From: Prototheca cutis
Lineage: Eukaryota; Chlorophyta; Trebouxiophyceae; Chlorellales; Chlorellaceae
Reading direction: 5' to 3'
Length of the DNA: 43,711 nt
Assembly: GCA_002897115.2 (NCBI GenBank)
Contig: BCIH01000003.1
Span: 149,954-193,664 of the forward strand
Positions 21,462 through 33,264 of this stretch are shown in pieces. A program made the translations under genes and the position numbers. The notes under the pieces are model-generated. The model ran no database searches. It was not told the origin of the DNA and was given only the letters and a program-made list of their open reading frames with translations. Numbering within the stretch: position 1 is the first letter of the stretch; each line of letters begins with the position of its first letter.

Positions 21462-23468
21462 ATGCCGGCTCCCCGGGGGACCCTCGATCCCTGGGTGCAG
21501 CAGGGCCAAGCCTATGACAAAACAGGGTTACCAGGCGTCGAGAACAAGTCGAATACGCCAGTCCTCCGGCGAGTGCACAGTGTCGAGTAAGACTAGGCCG
21601 ATGTCGTTCGGGTATTGTTGGGCTAGGCTAGGCGATCGACACGCGTCGTCGATCCCTGCAACTGGTCCTTTGCTGGGCATTGTTTTTTATGCTTTGGGTG
21701 GATGACTGTTTCGTGTTGTGTACGCATTTGAGCTGATGTCCAGGTCGCCTGGCATTGCATTCTCTCCCAGGACGTGTCCATTGCAGGCTGCATGCCCCCT
21801 CCACCCCATCTCGCATACCAGGCATCACCTGCTGAACTGGAGTTGCACGGGGAGGCTGCACGATGAGGCCATGGACACCCTGCTACTCCAGAAACCCTGG
21901 GCCTTGGTCTGCAGATCAGAGTACACCCCCGGCTTTGAGGATAGAATCAGGCGGACCATTCCCCAGACTCTGTACCGCAATCCCTACAATCCCGACATGC
22001 TGGTGTCCTGGCATACCACCAGGATGGTGATGGCGCTTTCTATACAGCGCATGCTGAATGGCGAGCCGGCAAATACGAGCCAGCTAGGCAGCTGGGACGT
22101 CTGGTCAAATAGCCCGCCCGACGGCCCCGGCTGGATGTCCTGGGTCAACGAGCACGAGGTCGTGCTCCCGAGTCGCAGGTCGGCACTCGCAGTGACACAA
22201 GGCCCCTGGAACCCTCGGTCCAGCGTGCAGCCACGGGAACTGGGGCTTCGGGGTCGCACCGCCGGGCTTCAGTTTCTTTCGTCAAAGGAAAGCACGAGGG
22301 TGCTGGACACCACCTCCCAGGGCCGCCGCGTGGTGGGCAGCGTCTCGGGGGAACTGTTTGGCGTGTGGGACCTGCGCAGCAACAGCCAGGCCAGCAGCAC
22401 AGCGGTCATGGAGTGGCGGGGGTCGGATCAGCCCGTGGGACTGGCCGTGGCCGACGGTTCGAACGACCTCGACTGGACCAAGCTGATGTCCGTCGGCAGG
22501 CGCGGCATCATCGAGATCTGGGACCTGCGCGGTGGGAGCGGCAACACAGCCTCCTTGGGCGCAACCATGAACCTCGGCCCGGTCATCTCAAAGTACAGCA
22601 TCGGCTATGGGCTTGGAACCGTGCCAGGTTTTGCAGAGCAGACGGGCCTCTGCCCCTTCAAATTGAATCTGGAGAGCATCCAGGTGCGGGGCGGGGTCAG
22701 GACCTATAAATAGAGGGGTTGCCGATAGTTGCTACCTGGAGCAACGTAATAAGAACATCTCGAACGATAAGAAGGAGAAGAACTCCAGCAACGCAGCACG
22801 GCATTGTACGCTCTGAAACCCATCCATGTGCACCACCTGTACTGCAGTTTGATCCCTGGAAGCCAACCAGGGTTGCATTTCAGCATCGGCAGATGGCTGG
22901 GGTGTATGACATGGTCAGCGCGAGCATCACACATCTCTATGCCCCACCGGACAGACCCTACTATTATGGCGATGAAGGGCCCCCACGTGCGTCAGGGTGG
23001 AGGTTGGAGTGGGGCACCTTGGTGCATGGACCTGTCCTGCATGGGGGAGTGCTTTCTTGTGCTGAGAAATCATGGTCGTTCAAATGAACAGTGTGCCGCA
23101 GCTGCACGATCACCGCCTTGCATGCCGCCGCCCACTGTCCTGCAGCCAAGCGACGGATGGCCGGCACCTGGTTGCCGGACGGCAGGTACATCGTGCCCGC
23201 ACAGTGTGGGGATGGAGAGGTGCTGGATTTCCGTGCTGCACCGGGCGCTGGCTGCGCGATTGATTATGCTGCCCGGGGCATCGCCGGTGTTGATACCGGC
23301 AACGATGTCTTCCGGCCAGTGAACCCCACTGCGCCATTTTTTGGCCATACGTACGAGTCTGATCGGCAAGAGGTCTTGTCGGCTCTTGTGCTGCCAGACC
23401 TTGACCTAGTGGCCGTGGGCACCTTTGAACCCTCGGTACTCCTGACCAAGAAGGGCTCCCCGGAGTGA
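21462..23468 (+). CDS. WD-like (beta-propeller) protein, function unknown
   Basis: Family not recognised. Exons: 21462-21586, 21822-22683, 22848-22986 and 23146-23468; the phases match and the total is 482 aa. Start MPAPRGTLDPWVQQGQAYDK. Two segments look like WD-repeat strands: GELFGVWDLRSN and GIIEIWDLRGG. A third blade-like stretch is WLPDGRYIVPAQ, and the C terminus has LPDLDLVAVGTF. This suggests a divergent propeller with a short N-terminal extension. A conspicuous aromatic segment is RPYYYGDEGPP just before the last intron. There is no signal peptide or membrane segment. The first exon is inferred from an ATG, a good donor (GA|GTAAGA) and a phase-compatible acceptor. The last intron donor (C|GTGCGT at 22987) was chosen by phase. 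Confidence 0.68.
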
Positions 23469-23658
23469 CCGACCGTTGCCCAGCGGAACAAGCAGCGCGC
23501 TCAAGGAATGCATTGCGGTACGACGCAATGGCCAGTCCTCCCTGGCATGGTGTGTGTCTCGCCCCCCCCCACCACCCACCCACTTAAACCCCGCCACCAC
23601 CACCCAAGAAAGCCCTCTGGCTGGCTGGCTGGCTGGCCTCTGCTCGCTCGTTTCAGGT
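23469..23658. other. Convergent spacer WD-like / MINDY
   Basis: 190 bp between two stop codons. Contains a C run and a tandem CTGG repeat. No gene seen. Confidence 0.35.
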
Positions 23659-25507
23659 TCACATGATGGAGCAGTCGGTGGGGCGTCCCTTTTGCTTCTT
23701 CTTCTTTTCACCCGTCTTCTTTTTCCGTCCGTCGAAACTGCCCCGCACCATAAATGTCCCCGGCGAGAAGCGATGCAGTGCGTCGTTCTGCTGCGACTTG
23801 GGCTGGCTGGCAGTCGGCGAGGGGCTGCGGCGGCCGCTGGAAGACGCCGGCGAACCCGACCCTGAGCCCCCACCGCCCGCAGTCGCAGCCGCACCAACCC
23901 GGCCGCGGTCGGCGCCCTCGGGACCGGCGTTTGGCGCGCGCTCGAAGCTCGAGTTCCGGCTCGGGGGCCGCGGCGGGTGCGCCAGCGAAGCCGGCGCCGG
24001 GTTGCCTTCCCGGAAAGTGCTCCACGACGAAGCCAGGGGGTTGCCCTCGGGCCGGGGAGGGTGCTGCTCCGCCTGGGAGCTCGCGGCAGCAGCCGCCGCC
24101 TTGGAGTCCTCCTCCTGCTGCAACTGCAGTGCAAGTGCAAAATCGGCATCACACTCCGCCGAGCTCCGCGGCGGCTGAGAGCCTGCGACGACGAGGTGGG
24201 GCGTGTGCCATGGCAGCGGGCTCAGGAGCTATTGCTGATTGGAAACCATCACCTCGACACAAGCGAGTCTCGTGCTGGCAAGCATGCTCGCATGCATGCT
24301 CCCATATATGCATACATATAATCAAGGCTAATATTCATGCAATGCCTCATTTTGAAACACAAAATCAAATACATTATAACCAGAAATCCAGCAGGCGTTG
24401 GACCAGAGGCTGTTTCCACCATTCCCACCCCTTCTCTCTCCACACACACACACACCNGTGCCTGGGAGGTGGGCGAGGTGCGGCTGGAAAGGACGAAACT
24501 GCGCGTCAAACAGCGAGCTGTCACCGTCCACCGCTGCAAGGTGCTCCCACACGACGTCCCGTTCAAACTGATAGCCCTGGTCAGTCACCAGCATGAACAG
24601 CTGTCCACCATGCTTGTGCAAGACATTAAAATGGTTGTTTCTGTATATTAGGGTTGGGTGGGTGGTGGGTGGTGGTGGGTGGGGNNNNNNNNNNNNNNNN
24701 NNNNNNNNNNNNNNNNNNNNNNNNNNNNNNNNNNNNNNNNNNNNNNNNNNNNNNNNNNNNNNNNNNNNNNNNNNNNNNNNNNNNNNNNNNNNNNNNNNNN
24801 NNNNNNNNNNNCACACACAACACACACACACACACACACCACACACTCCCAACCACCCTTCAACCACCGCAACCGCAAAACCCTGAACCGTCCAACCTAC
24901 CTGAAAAAAACGGCGAGCTCTTGTTCCTTGAGCTCTTGCTGGAGCGTGCTGAGCCCGTGGTATGTCAGCTGGCTGGGGGACTGATCCAAAAAGTCTCGGA
25001 TGAGCAATGCATCGAGCAGCTGCTGCTGCGTGGGTGCCGCGGGGGCCGGGCCGCCGACAGACGGCGGCTTTGCCGGGATCTCGTGCGTGGTCACAGCCTC
25101 TCCGAATGTCACCGTCTTGCCTGCCGAAGACCTGCCTGCCGTGCGGCTGCCGCCGACCTGCATTGGAGCCGACCGCGGTGCCCCGGGCCGGCCGCCAGCA
25201 GCCAACGAGGGGCCTGCCTCGCCGGCTGACCCCAGCCCGCCCCGCGCGCCGCCCCCATCGTCCCCTCCGCCCAGCGACAGCTGGGCCAGCTCGTCCGCGG
25301 GGCCTGACAAGCTCTGCCGCATGTCGTCCCCTGCCTCGTCAAGCTGCCCGCTTTCATCCCCGGGGTCATCGGACGTGGCGCCCAACAGGCCGCCCTCGCT
25401 GCCGGCGCTCGCAGCACTGTTGGACAGCCCATGGAGGACGCTCAGGCCCGACGATCCGCCATACAGCAGCATGTCACCCGCCTGTCATGCACGGTTGTTT
25501 GTTGTCC

Positions 25508-25538
<31 letters not shown>

Positions 25539-27137
25539 CGCGCGCGCGCGCGCGCGCGATGCGACAGGCAAGAGCATGGAGTCCAGAGTCGAGCGGGCGG
25601 GTGAGTGGGCACTCGAACGCAGCACCGCGGCTGCCCATCTCACAAAATCAATGAAAACATTTCCTGGCAGCGCCTCCCATGCTCGCACCAGGTCATTTGA
25701 AAGATGGCTGGAAGCCAGGGCGGCCGAGGGGCTGGACGAGCCAACATCGTCGTCTCGCTGGGCCGCCAGAGCGCCCAGCAGTGTGCCGGGGGAGTTGATG
25801 CCCAGGCTGGGCGTCTGGCCGCCTGACCGCGCAAACGTGTCCTGCGGGATTATGTGATATGTTGTAAGGCTCCCCCCATCCAACACAACAGCCAGAAGCA
25901 GGTGACCTGAAGAAACACATTTCAATCACCAAAACAAAGATCTGGCAGAACACACTTACTTTGACCAGGTCGGCAAGCATCTGACTAATCGCCGAGGAGA
26001 CGCTGTCGTAAGGGAGTGAGGGGTGTGACCCCGGTGCGCTGGCCTCTGCCAGGGCATGTGCCAGCATGCTGGCATCCACCACGCCACCGGCCGTCCCGGG
26101 GATGGCCAACGGCATCGTCGCCTGCTTTCCACGACCGCCAACGGCAAAGGCACCAGCTGCTTGCCCAGCAGGCCCCGTGGGATCGGCGCCCTTCCCTGCC
26201 GCAACAGTGCTCTCCAGCAGGCAGATCACGCGCATGATCAGCTCGTTATACGATGCGTTGCCAATCGCCGCGGTGGTGGCCACGTCCTGCGTTTGTGAGG
26301 GGATGTTGAGTGGTGATGGTGGTGGTGTTGTTGTTCGGGGGGGGGGGGGGGGGGACCCATCACATTATGGTGGGGAAAACAAAATCCCCCATCCTCCATC
26401 CCTTTCCACTGTCCGCCTCAGAAACAGTCTCGCTCACCTGGGGGTCGGTCAGCCAGCCGTGCACCAGCCGGACATTCAGCAAGTCGAAAATGCCGGTCTC
26501 GCGCGTGAACTGCAGTGGGTTTTGCGGGAAAACTTGGCGGGTGACATGCATGCCAGAGAACACTGCACGCCGAAGAGCCCACCCACACCAACCGGCATAC
26601 CAGCACCACCGTCAACCAGTCAGTCTCACCTCAAAGCCATCGATGGAGTTGAATCGGACGTTGACATCGATGCCCGTGGTCAACTGCGGCAGGAGTTGCA
26701 TCCCATCCGCCATCTGCTGGTGGAGAGCGGCCTGCTCCTCGGGGCTGCCGCCCTCCGGGGAGCTGGCATCTAGGAAGTATCCTGCCAGCAGCTCCACTAC
26801 CTTGTCCTGCGAGGGGAGAACAAGGGGATGGCGTGCATCTCATTCGAGTGCAATGGCGTGTCGCTGACGCCCATGGACCTGGGCAGGCCACGCCAAGAGG
26901 CAGGTCTCCCAGGCATGCCAGTGCAGGCCTGCCTTCGGTCCCCCACCCTCCGCTTTCAATCGGACGTACCGAGGAGACCTCCCCGACGCCAGCGGGCAAG
27001 TCCAACCGTGATCTCAAGAATAATACATTGGCTATGGCGATGAGCGGGCAGGGCCCGTTCACATCCTGCAGCAGGATGGGCACCGAATTGCCCTGGAACG
27101 AAATGCGCTTCACTTGGTACGAGCCAGGGCCAGCCAT
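23659..27137 (-). CDS. MINDY: MINDY-family deubiquitinase (DUF544) with C-terminal CaaX box
   Basis: Cysteine protease of the MINDY family, which trims K48-linked polyubiquitin. Eight exons on the minus strand: 27137-26970, 26806-26630, 26509-26438, 26286-25960, 25841-25644, 25481-24901, 24640-24462 and 24182-23659; about 741 aa. Seen: catalytic Cys in QDVNGPCPLIAI, TGIDVNVRFNSIDGFE, FDLLNVRLVHGWLTDPQ, SYNELI, LTYHGL, catalytic His in the FFRNNHFNVL join, and FMLVTDQGYQFERDVVWE, all in MINDY-1/2 order. A large Ala/Gly/Ser-rich insertion of about 300 residues (exons 4-6) interrupts the catalytic domain. After it comes an MIU/UIM-like helix (DADFALALQLQQEED), then a basic K-rich tail and terminal CSIM, a possible farnesylation box. 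Intron 6 contains the N gap. The exon 7 donor is either GC at 24461 or GT six bases later; both keep frame. Confidence 0.9.
24685..24811. other. Assembly gap of 127 N
   Basis: Lies entirely inside MINDY intron 6, flanked by GGT/GGGT-rich sequence on one side and (CA)n on the other. The gap probably hides simple repeats; no coding sequence is expected to be lost. Confidence 0.95.
25508..25558 (+). repeat. (GT)n followed by (CG)n alternating tract
   Basis: About 26 bases of GT repeats run through GCAC into about 18 bases of CG repeats, all within MINDY intron 5. Uninterrupted purine-pyrimidine alternation of this kind is prone to form Z-DNA. Confidence 0.85.
26337..26354 (+). repeat. G18 tract (C tract in sense of MINDY intron 3)
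   Basis: Located on the acceptor side of the intron spanning 26287-26437, so the transcript has a C tract upstream of the acceptor. Confidence 0.85.
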
Positions 27138-27577
27138 GGCAGGGCCCAACCCTGCTGTCCAAGTTCCAAGCAGCTATTTGATGCAACCGACTAGTGGGCT
27201 GACCGTGTGCCAAGGTGTTTTCATGTGAACGCGGTGGGTGGGTACCCAGAAGGGAGTTGCGACCAGCAACCCCCCGCTTCGTACGCTCTTGGCCGCGGCC
27301 CTTGCCTGGAATCTGGGTGCACGATCGACCGCCACCAATGAGACTGGACCGTTCCACTCTGATACTCAGTCCGACCGTTCTGTTGTGTGCATGCATTGTG
27401 AATCAATGTTGCTCCATTGTCAGTTCAGGCCCTTTCTCCCCGGCAAGGGCAGCAGTGGCAACACTGTGTCAAAGACAAGGCCCCACCCTAGCCCCTTTGG
27501 CGCAGCCAGAGGATGGGAAACAAGAACCAGGATGCCCAGTCTCCAGCTGTGGAACGGTTTTCTTCATTTGGTCACAT
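27138..27577. other. Intergenic region upstream of MINDY
   Basis: 440 bp between the MINDY start and the stop of the small basic-protein gene (both minus). It should contain the MINDY promoter. Open frames on either strand have no recognisable similarity. Confidence 0.35.
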
Positions 27578-28003
27578 CTANGCAGATTTTGCACTCGCGA
27601 CGGACGCCGAAGCAGCTGCCGCCTGCGGGTCGCCCGCCTCTGCCTGCCGGAGCGCGGATGCCAAGTCAGCCTCTTGGCCCCTGTTCTTCCGCCTGGTAGC
27701 CTTCTGTGTCTGGTTCATGCCTGCAGCATCGCAACGCAAGGAGAGCAGTCGGTATGCGGGGCCGGTGCTAGGTCCAGCAATGCGCAGCAAGCAGACTCCA
27801 TTGACACACCTGTGAGGCCCCACTTGGGCAGCCACGCCCTGCCTCCTGTCGTCTTTTTCACCCGCTGCGCCATGCACAGGATCCTGCGGTGTTAATGTCG
27901 TGAATGTGCACGCTGAAGGCCTTGCACTCATGCTCAGCACTGCCAGGGGACCAGCAGTCGCGCATTCGGGCCAGCCATAGGCCCACCTGCTAGGCGCCAC
28001 CAT
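27578..28003 (-). CDS. Small basic protein, function unknown
   Basis: Tentative gene of 77 aa from three exons on the minus strand: 28003-27987, 27883-27810 and 27720-27578. Phases agree. A two-exon version starting at 27873 would give 68 aa. The sequence starts MVAPSRILCMAQRVKK, continues through GRAWLPKWGLTG and the basic ATRRKNRGQEADL, and ends in an Ala/Ser-rich helix-like tail. An N at 27581 affects the last codon before the stop but not its reading as Ala. The family is not recognised. Support is limited to good splice sites, consistent phases and coding-like composition; it could be a small ribosome- or RNA-associated protein, but nothing in the sequence proves that. Confidence 0.42.
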   Translation of the reverse strand: MVAPSRWAYGWPECATAGPLAVLSMSARPSACTFTTLTPQDPVHGAAGEKDDRRQGVAAQVGPHRCVNGVCLLRIAGPSTGPAYRLLSLRCDAAGMNQTQKATRRKNRGQEADLASALRQAEAGDPQAAAASASVASAKSX

Positions 28004-28273
28004 TGCAGCGGCTGCCACTGGAACTCGCTGCGACCTCTGTGAATAGTATTGTATTAAATGCGCATTGTTGTGGTTCGTGGTCTGCACTGCATTGCAAGCC
28101 GGATGCTCTAGAGGAATGGCCATGTCGCAATGCGATGTGCGTAGCATGCAGTCCAAATTGCCGACAATCCCAATCGTCCAGGACGCATCGAAAACGCATG
28201 CGCCACGGCTGCTCGCCCTCACAATCGATGCCGATGATCGCCACATAGGCATGGCCGCTTAGATCAATGCACC
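28004..28273. promoter_or_regulatory. Divergent promoter region small basic gene / MMS19
   Basis: 270 bp between the opposed starts. An AT-rich patch (around 28041-28062, with TATTGTATTAAAT) stands out in this GC-rich genome and could be a core promoter element, but that is inference. Confidence 0.4.
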
Positions 28274-31200
28274 ATGGCTGAGGATCGGTCCTGGGGACGC
28301 GCCTTGGCGGCGCTGGTGGGTCAGGAGTTAGCCCAAGACGAGTTCGACAGGGCCCTGGACGCGCTGGTTGCGGCCATTCGCCAGGAGGGCGTGACCATAT
28401 CGGCCCTGAACACCAGCCTCGGGGCCTACCTCACCTCCAGCAGCAACAACCAGCGAGGAACAGGCCTCACTGTCCTGGCAAAGGTTGGCACGCAATGGTG
28501 GCATGTGTGTGTTGTGACGAGGTGATCGCATGTGTGCTTCTGGATGCTGGTCTCTTGCTAGGATGGGGTCTCGACTGCTCATGTGCATGCCTCACTTTGT
28601 GCCACATGGCATGCCAGCATTGAAGAACACTCCCGCTCCCATCTGTCCCAGGTGATCTCCGCTTGGCCGGAGATCTTAACGACGCAGCCAGAGGCACAGC
28701 ACACAGCGGATTTCTTCATTGCCCGGCTGGTCGACTGGTGCGAGGGACTGGCTGCAAAAGGGGGTGTCTTGTATGGAGTTTGCTGCCAATTATTTGGACA
28801 CACGCCTGCAATCCCTTGCAACGTGTGGGATGCTGCAGGTGTCAACACTGCTGAGCAGCCCCAAACCCTTCCCTCCCCCCCCAAAAATGCACAGGCCTTC
28901 TCTGAACGGTGCCCTGTTGGGGTGCCTGGTGTTCCTGCAAGAACCTCAGGAAACGGTGCAGCTGTCGCCACAACAAGTCGTGGACATTGCCACCAGCCTC
29001 ACCAAGAATGTGTTTGTGCAGCATCTGGCACAAGAGGAGCGCCGGCTGGCCTTTGGCTGCCTCCTCTGCCTGACGCAGGTACGATGTCATCTTTGGGGGG
29101 GGGGGGGTAGTTGATATATAGTGCAATGGAGATCATTGCTTGCTTGCTGGGAATCGTGTGCCCTACGAGAGCCAGATGACTGTTGTTACTAAAGCACCTC
29201 AGACAACCACTACGGCCTGACCTTCCAATGCCCCCCTGCCACCCCCCCAATCAACAAAAACACAGAAGCATGGTCAAGCTGTTCTGGATGCCGGGGTCAA
29301 ATTGTGGGACGCCTGCGTGAATGCCATGGACGGCGAGCGTGACCCGAGGTGCCTGCTGCTCGCCCTCGACTTGGTCACTACTCTGGTGGAGCTCTACAGG
29401 GAGCAGCCTGCCGACAGCCTGTCAGCTGCAGACTACGAGGTGCGTGTCCAGTCCAAGGGTGGTCTTTCCCTGAGCAATCCCCTCCTCCCCACTACCTGCG
29501 CAAACAGTCACACACAACACATTCTGCTCGCAAGCAAGCCATCTGTAGGAGGGGTGCGAGGAGTTGTTTGACGTGCTATCTTGCTACTTCCCTGTCAGTT
29601 TCAAGCCGCCGCCGGGCAGCCCACATGGCATCACGCGGGAGGACATCTTCACACACCTCTCAGCTGCCCTGCTCTCGACACCGGCCTTTCTTCCACACCT
29701 CGTCCCGATAGCACTGGAAAAGGTCGCCCCTGGCACCAGGTGCGATGTTTGGTGATGGTGGCAGGGAGCTCTGTATGTGAATGCCGGAGCCCAGTCGTGG
29801 AATGAGCATCTGTCCAGCGACTCGTGGAGGAATGCAACTCGGGCGACATGCAAGAAATCCCTGGCAGAACATAGTAACCATGACCCCCGGGAACCCCACC
29901 ATCTCCTCTCCCGACCGCAGCAAGGAAGCCAGGGGCGATGCCTTGGCACTGCTGACAAGCATTTCCAAGAATTTTTCGAGCGCCGAGCTGCTGGGCCTGG
30001 GCAGCCCAGATGCCGTTGTCACGCAGCTCAAGACGTTCATGCTGGGGAGCATTGACACTGCAGAGATTGAAGCAGCCGGGCAGCGTTCTGCTTCTGTTGT
30101 CGAGCCAGGCATGGAGCAGGCGGCCACTTGCCTTGCGTCCTGGGTGCGTCACTCCAGGACGTCACTGCTGATGTGCAATGATTCTTGCTTGCAGCTGCCG
30201 CCTGCATTCATACACATACCCAACACACAGACTGCTCAAAACTATTCTGAAGCAATCCATGTGGTGACGGCTGACTCGACCGTTGCACATTCAAAACTTC
30301 CCCACTCCAAACAACCCCTTTTTTTCCCCAGGTGTCTGCGCTGTCTGAGGCTCAGCCCAGCCTTGCCCGGGAGCTGCTTGAAGACACGGGCGTGCAGTGC
30401 ACGCTGTCTTGCATGCAGCGCCCAGGCAGCACCCCGGAAGTCTTTGACCGGTCCGTCATCCTGGTCCAACGTGGTCTCTCCGTGGCCGCGGTGGTGAGGA
30501 TCTGGGGAGGGGCGTCCTTGCTCTCTTGTCTGTGCAGAGGAACGCTCTGAAAGGAGGCGGTTGTGATGGCGGTTCCGTGAATGGACAAGGGAATGAATGG
30601 TGCATGGGCAGATGCCATTGGGAGGGATGGCGTTGGACCAGACATGCTGAACATCTGTCGACCGAGTCCTCTTCGTCTCAAGAAATAGCCATGTTGACAA
30701 GCAAGCCAATCTTCCTCTTGGCCGCATTTCCNCATGACAAGCAACTCCCACCGAGCACCGTGCAGGCGTGCATGGCCGACCCCACGCTGCAGACACCGCT
30801 GCTGGCGCAATGCGCAGCAGGCACGGATCTTGCGCAACCGGACACGCTGTTGCTCGAGCGGCAGTGCCTGAGCTGGGCTGCTGCAGCCCAGCTGGTCCGT
30901 TTCTTCCTTTCCTCCAGTGCTACTGCCAGCGAGACCGAGCTGGCAGCCGGATTGCAGCCGCTGTGGGCGCGCGCACTAGAGCACCTCCTCGCTCCTTTTG
31001 TAGGTAGTGACGAAGTGGGTGCATTGTCTGCGGACGAGAACGAGGATTCAACCGACAACGTAGCTGAAGANGAAGAAAACGCAGAGGAGGCCCTGGATCC
31101 CTGGACCGTGCTGACCTTCCCGTGCACCCGCCGGCAACTGACTGCGGAACTGCATGTCTTTCTGAGGCTGGTTCTGCAAGCACCTGCGGTGAAGCTGGGA

Positions 31201-33264
31201 ACCGAACAGGTCTGCGCTGCCGCGGCCCGCCTGGCAAGTGCTTGTGGACCGATGGCACCGGGCGATGCGGCCGCGTTGTCGGCACCACCCAGCAACGGCC
31301 AGAGGCAGCCTGAGGCCACAGGGGGCAGAGGAATGGTGCGCACACTCTGCACTCTGCTCCGATGCCGCGGCAATCTTTTGTCCCCAGACGCCATGGAAAA
31401 GGACGTGCTGCTCCAGATTGTCTCTCCGGACGGATCCTGTCAGCCAACAGCAAAATCGCTGGCGACACTGCGGCAGCTGGCGCGGGCTTCCTCGGGGATG
31501 CATGCTGTCGTGCTCGACTGGTATGCCACAGCACTTGAGGACACACTGGCCATGGAGGATAGCCAACTGCAAGGGGACTCGCGGGCCCATGCCTTTGCGA
31601 GCCTGTGCATTGAACTAAAAACCCTGGTGGCTGAGGCAGCCTGCATGCATGAGGACGCCTGCACCCGCTTGCTCGACACCCTTGCTCCACTGGTGCGCAT
31701 GCATGCAGCCAGCCAGCCAGCCAGCCGGCCAATGAATGGGGTTGGGGATGGCAGTGCATGATTCTGTGTGCACCTGGTCATTGCCTGCTTCTCGTGCTGC
31801 TGTCCTGGCATTGTTGCTTCAATATGCTGCCTGTGCAGGCGCCTGCTTCCCACCAACCCCCACACACCCACGCATCCCACAGGAGCATCAGGACGTGCGG
31901 AGCTTGGAGGCGGCAGAAGCGCTTGCGTCCACGCTCGTGGCTCGGCTTCCCTTGGCGCACCAGCGCAAGAGAGCGCAGGCTGCGAGGGATGACATCGTCG
32001 CGGCACAGATTGTGGACCCTGTGCGCATCCGCTTGGCATGTGCCATTACGGCTGGCATATCGCTGGGCATTCGGCGGGAAGTGCTGTGCACAGCCGATAT
32101 TGTGGGTCGCCTTTTGGATTTTTGGGCAAGTACTGGTTACCCCGGATCAATTCTCGTGGCAGCAGCGGCACTGCTCAATGGATACGCAAGTGAGTGGGAC
32201 ATGCACCACTTGTTTTGAGANNGGCGGTTTGCTTTCATATGCACGAGATTTCATTGCCTGAAGCTCGATTTGTCTGGTCAAACAGCTGGGCAGTGCTGCA
32301 TGGAGCAGGCCGCCCCTGCGGCATCCTCACCAATCCGCAGCAGGAAAGAAAAGCGGCCGATCAAACACCCCATCCATGCGTAACTTCCCATGCATGCATG
32401 CATACAGGCCCAGATTTCCGGGCAGTGACTTCCGAGGCGCTGGCCAGGGTTCAGAGCGGCTGTGGAGACACGCTGTGGCCCTTGGCACAGCTGACGAAAG
32501 CCCTGGCGCTGCGCTCTGCACCCATGCTCAAGGAGGCGGTGGCGTCGTGCTGTTCTGCGGCAGCTTCTCCCCAGCTTCCACGCCTGGCCCTTGCCGATGG
32601 AATAGCCGTCCTGCTTGCTGCTCCGGTGCAGGGATCTTTGTCTGGAAGTGGAGACGGAGGATCCGCGGGAGCCCGGGCATCACCAGGTGTGGTCCAGGCA
32701 ACTTACCACGACGCCGTGGTAACTCGCTTTTGGCGGCAGCGGACACTGAGCATCGTGGTGGCACAACTGTCGGAGCAGCTCAAACAGTGCAGCCCTGATT
32801 CAAACGGTTCCGGCGATGGCATGCGCGAGCGGTTGCTTGGAGCGCTGGCGGCGGCCCTGGCGGTCTGCCCCCCCGAGCTGCAGGCGCCCGTGGAAGAAAG
32901 CACGGCGCCCTGGTTCGACGATTGCCTGGAGGCCGTGCTCACCTGCACGGACCCAGGAAGTGCAGGGTATGCCGCTGGGCTCCTGGAACTGGTGCAACGC
33001 CAGGTGACAGTCCCAGGCGTGACGGAGCGCCTGTCCCTGCGTCGCCTGGTACTGCTGCTCGTGAAGGGGATCGCGGCGCCGAACGCCCGGGTCCGTGAAG
33101 CGGCGCTGCGAGCTGTCCAGGCCCTGGGGACGTTGCCCTACGAGATCCTGCATCCCTATCGGCGTACGGTCGTGCATGCCGTGCGTGCCGCACTTGACGA
33201 CGACACACGCAGCGTGCGAAGCGTGGCAGCTCGCTGCTCGGCGGGGCCCTGGGCCGCATTTTGA
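28274..33264 (+). CDS. MMS19: MMS19, HEAT-repeat subunit of the CIA targeting complex
   Basis: Adapter that with CIAO1 and CIAO2B recognises apoproteins such as DNA polymerases, helicases and primase for Fe-S cluster insertion. Ten exons: 28274-28483, 28652-28737, 28895-29078, 29266-29439, 29549-29739, 29921-30143, 30332-30493, 30766-31692, 31883-32189 and 32408-33264. Total 1106 aa (human about 1030, Arabidopsis about 1134). The N-terminal MMS19 domain is unmistakable: FDVLSCYFPVSFKPPP and HGITREDIFTHLSAAL. The middle is helical with an acidic stretch near ENEDSTDNVAE, and the C-terminal HEAT repeats include VREAALRAVQALGTLPYEIL and LDDDTRSVRSVAARC. Two single Ns are in introns (30732) or coding (31071). 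Intron 3 has a G13 tract after its donor; intron 9 ends in (GCAT)n. The exon 8 acceptor at 30764 is inferred from phase. Confidence 0.94.
29095..29107 (+). repeat. G13 tract after MMS19 intron 3 donor
   Basis: Run of 13 G, 16 nt after the donor at 29079. The spacing is the same as in the first visible EHD intron. Confidence 0.85.

Noticed and set aside
22704..22712. TATAAATAG resembling a TATA box
   Set aside because: It lies inside an intron of the WD-like gene just after a good donor, and no gene starts downstream.
25000..25857. 285-codon open frame on the + strand
   Set aside because: It is antisense to MINDY exons 5 and 6; it has low-complexity composition and crosses the (GT)n-(CG)n tract.
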